Part shown: positions 1-5,352 of the stretch, in pieces
Layout of the letters: the number at the start of each line of letters is the position of its first letter
Numbering within the stretch: position 1 is the first letter of the stretch
Assembly: GCA_018673255.1 (NCBI GenBank)
Contig: JABHDC010000015.1
Location: forward strand, 1-5,352
Length of the DNA stretch: 5,352 nucleotides
Source: Gemmatimonadota bacterium
GTDB lineage: Bacteria; Latescibacterota; UBA2968; UBA8231
Direction of reading: 5' to 3'
The notes under the pieces: generated by a model
Databases searched by the model: none
Told to the model about the DNA's origin: nothing
Seen by the model: only the letters and a program-made list of their open reading frames with translations
Translations under genes and position numbers: made by a program

Positions 1-1518
1 ACCGGTTTCGGCGCCGACAGTCAGAATCCCTTCGTCACGGGCCGTATCGCCATGATCGTGCTGGACGTGGGGACCCTGACCATGTTGGAGCGCTACGGCG
101 GCGATCTGGATTGGGCCGCCGCACCGCCACCGTATGCAGATGACGGGGTACCGGCCACTTGGTCAGGCGGCTTCAGCCTCGTCATGCCCCGTGGCAGCCG
201 GCAGCCGGAGGGGGCCTGGCAATTTGCGCGGTTCGTCCTGCGAGACGACTCGCAACGCTTCATGGCCACGTCGAGCAACAAGCTGCCCTCCCTGTTGTCG
301 GCCGGTGAGGATCCCTTCTTCCAGTCCAGCGCCTACTGGCGACTGGCCATCGACCAGATGCGCTTCTCCCACTACCGGCCCGTCTCTGCCGTGGGGTCGG
401 CTCTGAGTACGGAGATGGGTGTCGCCGTGGATCAGGTCATCCACGGCAAGTTGTCACCCGCTGAGGCACTCGGCATCGCCACGCAGGAGACGCAGCTGGT
501 TCTGGACCGCTTCCTGGAGAAGAATCGCGGCGCCCCCGTGAACTGGCAGGTCATCTATGCAGTGATGGGTGGTCTGCTGGCCCTCGTCCTGGTCGCACGC
601 GGCACCCTCAGTTGGCGTCGCATGCGGTCGATGACGATTCATCGGCGCCAGGCGATGGCCGGTTATCTGTTCGCGCTGCCGGCGTTGGTCGGCCTGCTGA
701 TCTTCACCATCGGGCCGATTCTGACCACCCTCGTCTACAGCTTCACCCGGTACGAGATCATCACCCCGGCTACATGGGAGGGTGTCGACAACTACCGCCG
801 CCTGTTCACGACGGATCGGTACTTCCTGATCGCCCTCTGGAACACCCTCTACTTCACCCTTCTGTCCGTACCCGTCAGCATCAGCATGTCTCTGGGCCTG
901 GCCCTGCTGTTGAATCGGCCCATGCGGGGACGAGCCCTGTATCGAGCCCTCTTCTACCTGCCCACCGTCGTTCCCCTGGTCGCCGGCTCGCTACTGTGGG
1001 CGTGGCTCTTCAATGGCGAATACGGACTCATCAACATCGTGCTGGGTTATGTAGGTCTGCCTCAGCTGCCATGGTTGACGAGCGAACACCTGTCCAAACC
1101 GGCCCTCGTCATCATGGGTTTGTGGAATGCCGGGGGCGGCATGATCATCTTCCTCGCTGCACTACAGGGTGTGCCGAAGGCACTGCAGGAAGCGGCCCGG
1201 TTGGATGGGGCCGGTCGCTGGGCGTCTTTCCGACACGTCACCCTGCCGATGATCTCACCAGCCATGTTCTTCATGACCGTCATGGGTCTCATCGCCTCGC
1301 TGCAGGTTTTCGCCCAGGCCTACCTGATGACGAGCGGGGGGCCGGTGAATTCCACCCTCTTCTACGTCCTCCACCTCTATCGTGAGGCCTTCGAGAAGCT
1401 GAACATGGGATCTGCCTCGGCCATGGCCTGGGTCCTCTTCATCGTCATCCTCACCATCACGGGCGTGCAATTCGTGGTGGGCAAACGGTGGGTCTACTAC
1501 GAGGGAGGCACCAAGTGA
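1..1518 (+). CDS. Fused sugar-binding protein / MalF-type ABC permease (5' partial)
   Basis: The reading frame is open from base 1, so the gene begins upstream. The visible part is 505 residues. The residues before the first visible ATG (base 52), FGADSQNPFVTGRIAM, fit a family 1 extracellular solute-binding protein, so that ATG is internal. About residues 1-175 are the binding-protein C-terminal half: a WSGGFSLVMPRGS strand, a GAWQFARFVL helix and the closing GKLSPAEAL...LDRFLE helix. A single hydrophobic segment follows (about 183-201, bases 547-603), then an Arg-rich stretch (RRMRSMTIHRR). From about residue 211 there is a complete MalF/UgpA-like permease with six membrane segments. Its cytoplasmic ATPase-docking loop is EAARLDG, nine residues, then VTLP (bases 1189-1248), close to the consensus EAA(X)3G(X)9I(X)LP. 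The family imports sugars or sugar derivatives; the substrate is unknown. Fusion to the binding domain is unusual, because binding proteins of this family are normally separate lipoproteins. No stop or internal ribosome binding site separates the parts. Confidence 0.93.
   Translation, partial: TGFGADSQNPFVTGRIAMIVLDVGTLTMLERYGGDLDWAAAPPPYADDGVPATWSGGFSLVMPRGSRQPEGAWQFARFVLRDDSQRFMATSSNKLPSLLSAGEDPFFQSSAYWRLAIDQMRFSHYRPVSAVGSALSTEMGVAVDQVIHGKLSPAEALGIATQETQLVLDRFLEKNRGAPVNWQVIYAVMGGLLALVLVARGTLSWRRMRSMTIHRRQAMAGYLFALPALVGLLIFTIGPILTTLVYSFTRYEIITPATWEGVDNYRRLFTTDRYFLIALWNTLYFTLLSVPVSISMSLGLALLLNRPMRGRALYRALFYLPTVVPLVAGSLLWAWLFNGEYGLINIVLGYVGLPQLPWLTSEHLSKPALVIMGLWNAGGGMIIFLAALQGVPKALQEAARLDGAGRWASFRHVTLPMISPAMFFMTVMGLIASLQVFAQAYLMTSGGPVNSTLFYVLHLYREAFEKLNMGSASAMAWVLFIVILTITGVQFVVGKRWVYYEGGTK
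1501..1508 (+). promoter_or_regulatory. Ribosome binding site for the MalG-type permease
   Basis: The purine-rich GAGGGAGG lies inside the 3' end of the fused gene, six bases before GTG at 1515. It has good Shine-Dalgarno character and spacing. It supports the GTG start over the in-frame ATG at 1488, which would add nine residues and has no comparable site. Confidence 0.7.
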
Positions 1519-2354
1519 TCGAAGCTTCCCGGCTCCGCCTGCTGAAATCCGGCCTCTACCACACCGCCCTGCTTCTGCTGCTTCTCGTCTTCCTCGGACC
1601 CTTCTTCTGGCTCGTGAGCACGTCCTTCAAGACCGATGCAGCCATGTTCCGGTTGCCGCCCCAGTGGTGGCCGCAGCCAGTCACCTTCGCCCACTACGCC
1701 GACGTCTTCAGTCAGTTCCCGTTCTTTCGGTATCTGCTCAATACGCTGACGATCGTTGCATTCTCGACGCTGGGCACGCTGATCAGCTGTTCCATGGCCG
1801 CCTACGCCTTCAGCCGCCTACACTGGCCGGATCGCGCCATCTTCTTCAGCCTCGTGCTGGCGACGATGATGATCCCGCACCAGGTGACTTCGATCCCCCT
1901 CTTCATCCTCTTCAGCGAATTGCAGTGGATCGACACGTTCCTGCCCCTGACGGTGCCCTCCTTCTTCGGCAGCGCCTTCTTCATCTTCCTGCTGCGGCAA
2001 TTCTTCTCGACACTGCCTGAGGAGCTATTCGAGGCGGCGCGCCTGGATGGCGCAGGAGAATGGCAGATCTTTCAGCGTATCGTGCTGCCCCTGTCCAAGC
2101 CTGCCCTGCTCACGGTGACGATCTTTTCCGTCCTGGGCGCCTGGAATGATTTCATGGGGCCCCTCATCTACCTGACCAGTGAAAGCAAACGCACCCTCGC
2201 ACTGGGTCTGGCCCATCTCAATGGCGTGCAGAGCACCGAGTGGGGCTTGTTGATGGCAGCGTCCCTCATCATGACCCTGCCCGCTGTGCTGCTGTTCCTC
2301 GTGGCACAGCGTTTCTTCATCGAAGGCATCGCCATGACGGGGACCAAAGCCTGA
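1515..2354 (+). CDS. MalG-type carbohydrate ABC transporter permease
   Basis: This is the second inner-membrane permease of the CUT1-type importer, 279 residues, the usual MalG/UgpE length. It should pair with the permease half of the upstream fused protein to form the translocation channel. The first membrane segment (about residues 16-38) follows a short basic N-terminus (RLRLLKSG) and ends at a STSFK loop typical of the family. The docking motif is a perfect EAA(X)3G(X)9I(X)LP, with EAA at residues 173-175 and LP at 191-192. The C-terminus FFIEGIAMTGTKA also matches MalG-like proteins. The start is taken as GTG at 1515, which overlaps the upstream stop by four bases (GTGA) and has a strong ribosome binding site. 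This implies translational coupling and matched production of the two permeases. No ATPase gene follows, because the next gene is convergent. The substrate cannot be inferred. Confidence 0.95.
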   Translation: MIEASRLRLLKSGLYHTALLLLLLVFLGPFFWLVSTSFKTDAAMFRLPPQWWPQPVTFAHYADVFSQFPFFRYLLNTLTIVAFSTLGTLISCSMAAYAFSRLHWPDRAIFFSLVLATMMIPHQVTSIPLFILFSELQWIDTFLPLTVPSFFGSAFFIFLLRQFFSTLPEELFEAARLDGAGEWQIFQRIVLPLSKPALLTVTIFSVLGAWNDFMGPLIYLTSESKRTLALGLAHLNGVQSTEWGLLMAASLIMTLPAVLLFLVAQRFFIEGIAMTGTKA

Positions 2355-2392
2355 GGTGATCAGATCGACGTGCAGGATCCCGTGAGGGTTGC

Positions 2393-4330
2393 CTAAGGCA
2401 CGCCGATATATACCCGATTTCCGGTTTCACCCAGGGCAATGTCGACGATCATCCACACGGCCCCACCCATCAGCTGCCCGGCGATGAAGCCGAAGAAGAT
2501 CGGCTTGTAGGTGCGCACGGCCGTCGTGCCGCCGATACGCAGGATGATGGCTTTGAGCAGCCATCCGACCATGACGGAGAACCAGGCCCATCCCATCACC
2601 CAGCTGTCGGCGACGGGCAGACCGATGAAGTGCAGGGGCCACCACAGCAGGTGGTGCTGCGCCCAGACCAGGCCGCCCATGAGTCCGGCGCCAATGGCGG
2701 TAAACAGCAGCCGCGGTCGGATGTATTCCCAACCCACGGGATTGAGCAGCTTGTCTTCGACGAACCGCCAGGCTGTGCCGGGTACACCGAACTGACGCAG
2801 GTTGATGCCGCCGTACGTGTAGTTCAGATGGAGCGTCGTCCAACTCGCCACGACGAGGCCGGTGAGGATGGCCAGCAGGATCGCCCAGAATACGCGGTGA
2901 CTGCGGATGCCGCCGCCCGTGACCAGCTTGAGCCCATTGGCCGTCGACGCCATCACTGTCGTGCGCATCTCGGCGGCCCACGAATAGCTCAACCCCGTGC
3001 TGGCCAGACCCTTCCACCCGATCAGATCGGTGCCGAGGGTATAGACGGTGAAGGACTGGGGCAGCATGGTCGATGATGTGAAGCCGATGCCGCCCTGGGC
3101 GATGACACGGGCAATGGCCAGGAAGATGACGAAGGATCCCACCAGAAAGACGGCCGTCGCCAGCGGTGGCAGCCCCGTGGCCAGGAGCCAGATCGTCATA
3201 TAGATCAGGCAGGCCACCCAGAGCCATGCCGTGGCCCGATAGGAGAGGATCTCGTGGCCGTCGGCGCCATCCCCGTCGCGGCTCACAGCGGCTCTGGCCA
3301 CACGCCGCAGATGATCTCTGGATGTCCACAACATGGCCAGGACCAACGCCAGCATGGCCCCCATGCCCTGGTGGGATGAGGCGATGGAGGAACCAGTCAG
3401 CGACTCGTTGTGCCCCTTCACCTCGAACCCGATGATGTTGAAGATCCCGGTCTGGGTGCGGGACAGCAGGTGGAAGAACCAGACCGAGAAGGAGACCTGC
3501 AGGCTGAGGAAGTAGGCGAGGCCGATGATGGCGAAATTGACGAAGACGATGAGCCGAACGCTGTTGCGGAACAGCTGAATCGGCTCGAACAACGTCGTCA
3601 ATTCTGGGACAAAGAAGTGGTAGTGGTGGAGTCCTCGCGTCATCTGAATGACGAAGGGGATGCTGAACCCCAGCCACATCAGACCATTGCGGAAGAGGGG
3701 TGGCACCACATGTGTATCACTGCCCCGAATCATCTCCAGTGGCAGTTGGGTCAGGGGAAAGCTCAACCGCTCTCTCTCAACCCAGGGCTGCCGTAGGACG
3801 ATCATCGTCGTCACCATCCACAGAAAGACAGCCACCATGAAACTGCCCCAGGCCAGCAGCGGCACGAACCAGGCACCCCAGGGAATACCGCCGGTGCCGA
3901 CGGGCAACCCTTCGTAGAAGAATCGGGCCACCGACGGATCGCGCGGCGCCAACCAGGACGGCAACAGGGGCTGGAGCATGTCGGCCCAGTTGTTCTCGGG
4001 CGTGGCGTAGTAGAAGGGACGCGTCAGGATGTGGAAGAGATTGGTCACCAGTCCCCACGTGGGGATGGCGGATGCGACGATCATCATCACGTAGACGACG
4101 ATCAGATCGCCACTGCTCAGACTGAGGCGGGGCCACAGCACCTTGAGCAGCGGATTGATCGCCCCGGCCAGGACGAAGAGCACCATCATCGCCCCGGCCG
4201 TGATGTAGTCGGATGTCAGTCCCGCATTGTGCAGGACCAGCACGCCATAGGGACAGGCGAAGTTGATCAGGCCCGCCAGCAACACGCCCAGGCCGATGGC
4301 CCGCCACGTGACGGGCGCTGGATCCATCAT
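2393..4330 (-). CDS. DUF6785/DUF6784 family polytopic membrane protein (OPT-like)
   Basis: This is a 645-residue integral membrane protein with about 12-14 hydrophobic segments and no signal peptide. I recognise it as the DUF6785 (N-terminal, about 1-535) plus DUF6784 (C-terminal, about 540-640) architecture, from memory of the family pattern. Its look is close to oligopeptide transporters (OPT), but its function is uncharacterised. Visible marks are ERERLSFPLTQLPLEM (185-200) after a long membrane helix, SHQGMGAML (319-327), an ARVIAQGGIGF segment (407-417), the WWPLHFIGLPVADSW loop (563-577), a WLLKAIILRIGG helix end (590-601) and the final FFGFIAGQLMGGAVW helix (612-626). A charged loop at 337-362, rich in Arg and Asp, is probably cytoplasmic. 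The first ATG (4330) overlaps the stop of the upstream CBM9-like gene as ATGA. No Shine-Dalgarno sequence precedes it, so translation is probably coupled; a second ATG follows at once. It may import peptides or glycoconjugates, but that is inference. Confidence 0.9.
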   Translation of the reverse strand: MMDPAPVTWRAIGLGVLLAGLINFACPYGVLVLHNAGLTSDYITAGAMMVLFVLAGAINPLLKVLWPRLSLSSGDLIVVYVMMIVASAIPTWGLVTNLFHILTRPFYYATPENNWADMLQPLLPSWLAPRDPSVARFFYEGLPVGTGGIPWGAWFVPLLAWGSFMVAVFLWMVTTMIVLRQPWVERERLSFPLTQLPLEMIRGSDTHVVPPLFRNGLMWLGFSIPFVIQMTRGLHHYHFFVPELTTLFEPIQLFRNSVRLIVFVNFAIIGLAYFLSLQVSFSVWFFHLLSRTQTGIFNIIGFEVKGHNESLTGSSIASSHQGMGAMLALVLAMLWTSRDHLRRVARAAVSRDGDGADGHEILSYRATAWLWVACLIYMTIWLLATGLPPLATAVFLVGSFVIFLAIARVIAQGGIGFTSSTMLPQSFTVYTLGTDLIGWKGLASTGLSYSWAAEMRTTVMASTANGLKLVTGGGIRSHRVFWAILLAILTGLVVASWTTLHLNYTYGGINLRQFGVPGTAWRFVEDKLLNPVGWEYIRPRLLFTAIGAGLMGGLVWAQHHLLWWPLHFIGLPVADSWVMGWAWFSVMVGWLLKAIILRIGGTTAVRTYKPIFFGFIAGQLMGGAVWMIVDIALGETGNRVYIGVP

Positions 4331-5118
4331 GCAGTAACGAGTTCAACCACTGGGTAGTTTTCTGGCGCATACAGACCCGGCGCCCCGGCCTGGTGCCAGG
4401 ACCAGGTCGTGGTGAACCGTGCGCCACGCAGATCGATGACCTGATTGCGCGCCACCCCGATGCGGAGGCGATCGCCCACGCCGGGCGGATTCGCACCATC
4501 CAGTACATGCTTCAGGCCACTCCACGGCAGCGCCATCTCCACCGTCCAGTTCTTATCGAGATCGTGACGCTCGTTCAGATCACCCGACACACGTGCCGCC
4601 GCGCTGAGGCCTTCCAGCTGCCAGTCGTCGAAGAGCCAGCGCAGGCCGCGACGATGATGCGGCGCGGCGTCACCACCGACAACGCCCGGCCGACACCGGG
4701 CCAGATCCAGATCGGGTACGTCATACCGGCCGCCCCGTTCGTAGGCGTCCTTCCAGATGAACAGCAGCTGCTCGGTCTGGCCGGCTGGATTGATCGACAA
4801 CTGATAGAGGGCACCGGCACTGGCGATGAAGACCTCGAAGGTATTCTCCGGCCACACCAGACCACGTCGGGGCTCTGTGGTTGTCCACGTGTCGCGCTCC
4901 TCCAGAAAAGCTGCGATATAGAGTGCCTGCTCATCCCATGAAAAGGCGGCTTGCGTATCGAAGTACGCCACTCCACCCGTAGCAGCATCGACAAATCGAG
5001 TCGTACGCGGCGCCTGATTCCACATCGGCTCATCCAGACGACCGCGAATGACGGGTACTGCTGCGGCTCGTGCGGCCGGATACGTGGCGTGAGGCGGGAT
5101 CGTGTTGATGTCAGTCAT
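4327..5118 (-). CDS. CBM9-like carbohydrate-binding protein
   Basis: This 263-residue protein is a stand-alone family 9-like carbohydrate-binding (DOMON-type beta-sandwich) domain. Family marks appear in order: VIRGRLDEPMWNQAP (23-37), the opening 'I-x-G-x-L-D-E-x-x-W' element; AAFSWDEQALYIAAFLEE (57-74); ENTFEVFI (91-98); LYQLSINPAG (104-113); SGDLNERHDLDKNWTVEMALPW (from 178), the usual 'G-x-x-N...D-x-x-W-x-V-E-x-A-x-P-W' element; then PPGVGDRLRIGVAR (211-224). The N-terminus is polar with no signal peptide or lipobox, so it is either cytoplasmic or exported by another route. Residues about 134-161, with several Arg and His, look like an inserted loop. ATG at 5118 is preferred over in-frame GTG at 5124 because the GAGGAGG site lies nine bases before the ATG but only three before the GTG. 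It overlaps the preceding gene by eight bases and the following membrane protein gene by four, so all three are probably co-translated. The ligand is unknown. Confidence 0.87.
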   Translation of the reverse strand: MTDINTIPPHATYPAARAAAVPVIRGRLDEPMWNQAPRTTRFVDAATGGVAYFDTQAAFSWDEQALYIAAFLEERDTWTTTEPRRGLVWPENTFEVFIASAGALYQLSINPAGQTEQLLFIWKDAYERGGRYDVPDLDLARCRPGVVGGDAAPHHRRGLRWLFDDWQLEGLSAAARVSGDLNERHDLDKNWTVEMALPWSGLKHVLDGANPPGVGDRLRIGVARNQVIDLRGARFTTTWSWHQAGAPGLYAPENYPVVELVTA

Positions 5119-5352
5119 TTGCACTGGCCTCCTCGATTACGTCTCGCAGTGCTGTAGCCGGGCCGACTTCTTCCTCACTGAGGTGGATGTAGGTGAATTT
5201 CTCAGGAATATGGGAATCGTAGACCCCGTGCGAGTTGAAGGCCCAGCCCGGGCACGTCCGCTGGCCAGCCTCCTCGATCCACTGAAAGCGCGACAGATCC
5301 ATGCGCCAGACGTCATCCTGCTTCGGTGGCAGTGATCGGTCATCGGCCAGAT
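5111..5352 (-). CDS. CBM9-like protein, C-terminal end (5' end outside window)
   Basis: The last 79 residues of a protein whose start lies beyond the right edge; the frame is open to base 5352. The fragment begins LADDRSLPPKQDDVWRMD and continues with LSRFQW, then GWAFNSHGVYDSHIPEKF and TYIHLS. This matches the closing segment of CBM9-like proteins, typically a 'WR-x-(N/D)-(F/L)-SR-x-x-W' element, then a W-rich turn, then 'H-x-P-E-x-(W/F)-x-Y-(V/I)'. The internal ATG at 5302 falls in the middle of that segment and is not a real start. The final ~45 family residues align without gaps to the C-terminus of the next gene (12 identities by eye), so the two are probably tandem paralogues. The stop codon overlaps the next gene's ATG start by eight bases. 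Whether this copy has a signal peptide or an attached catalytic domain cannot be seen. Confidence 0.8.
   Translation of the reverse strand, partial: LADDRSLPPKQDDVWRMDLSRFQWIEEAGQRTCPGWAFNSHGVYDSHIPEKFTYIHLSEEEVGPATALRDVIEEASAND
5128..5134 (-). promoter_or_regulatory. Ribosome binding site for the complete CBM9-like gene
   Basis: On the minus strand this reads GAGGAGG, a strong Shine-Dalgarno sequence inside the 3' end of the preceding gene. Nine bases separate it from ATG at 5118 and three from GTG at 5124. The ATG is therefore the better start. Confidence 0.7.

Noticed and set aside
612..1385. A 257-codon plus-strand open frame overlapping the fused permease.
   Set aside because: It is out of frame with a well-supported permease, and its composition is typical of a GC-rich shadow (many R, H, P) with no recognisable domain.
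631..1518. A separate permease gene starting at the internal ATG near base 631, instead of a fusion.
   Set aside because: No Shine-Dalgarno sequence precedes this ATG, the frame is continuous with the binding-protein part, and the linker helix plus basic stretch gives a consistent topology for one chain.
2357..2380. A cluster of GATC sites (including TGATCA and GGATCC) in the intergenic gap.
   Set aside because: GATC occurs often throughout the window, mostly in ordinary codons, so three in this gap are not remarkable.
2372..2392. A possible terminator hairpin between the convergent genes.
   Set aside because: The stem is three C-G pairs around a GTGA loop, plus a bulged outer part that includes a G-T pair, with no T-run. 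It is too weak to call.
2427..3677. A 416-codon minus-strand open frame inside the membrane protein gene.
   Set aside because: It is a shadow in a shifted frame of a GC-rich gene. Its translation is rich in Arg, His, Pro and Gly with no membrane or domain pattern, while the true frame has clear helices and family motifs.
4393..4941. A 182-codon plus-strand open frame opposite the CBM9-like gene.
   Set aside because: It is antisense to a gene with clear CBM9-like motifs. I saw no ribosome binding site or recognisable domain for it.

Overview
The window is 5,352 bases of GC-rich, tightly packed bacterial DNA, about 60% GC by eye. It holds two convergent gene sets and almost no non-coding sequence. 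I see no RNA gene, mobile element, CRISPR array or long repeat. The gene families point to a free-living, carbohydrate-scavenging bacterium, most likely of a Planctomycetota-like, Armatimonadota-like or similar lineage. This rests mainly on the DUF6785/DUF6784 membrane protein and the stand-alone CBM9-like proteins, which I associate with such phyla. It is an inference, not a placement.

Plus strand, 1-2354: two genes of a carbohydrate-type (CUT1, MalF/MalG-like) ABC importer. The first is cut by the left edge. It is an in-frame fusion of an extracellular sugar-binding protein (C-terminal part visible), one connecting membrane helix and a complete MalF-type permease. The second is a MalG-type permease that starts at a GTG overlapping the stop of the first by four bases. 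No ATPase gene is visible, so the ATP-binding subunit must lie upstream of the window or elsewhere in the genome.

Minus strand, 5352-2393: three overlapping genes read right to left. The first is the C-terminal end of a CBM9-like protein, cut by the right edge. The second is a complete CBM9-like protein with no signal peptide. The third is a 645-residue polytopic membrane protein of the DUF6785/DUF6784 (oligopeptide-transporter-like) type. The two CBM9-like proteins align without gaps over their last ~45 shared residues, so they look like tandem, diverged paralogues. The 8-base and 4-base overlaps suggest one translationally coupled operon.

The two operons meet tail to tail across 38 bases with no convincing terminator. 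Together the locus looks like part of a glycan or sugar-conjugate uptake region: a binding-protein-fused importer beside an uncharacterised membrane transporter and its CBM9-like partners. The substrates cannot be read from the sequence. The points most worth following up are the binding-protein/permease fusion, whose charge pattern makes topological sense, and the CBM9-CBM9-DUF6785 gene set.
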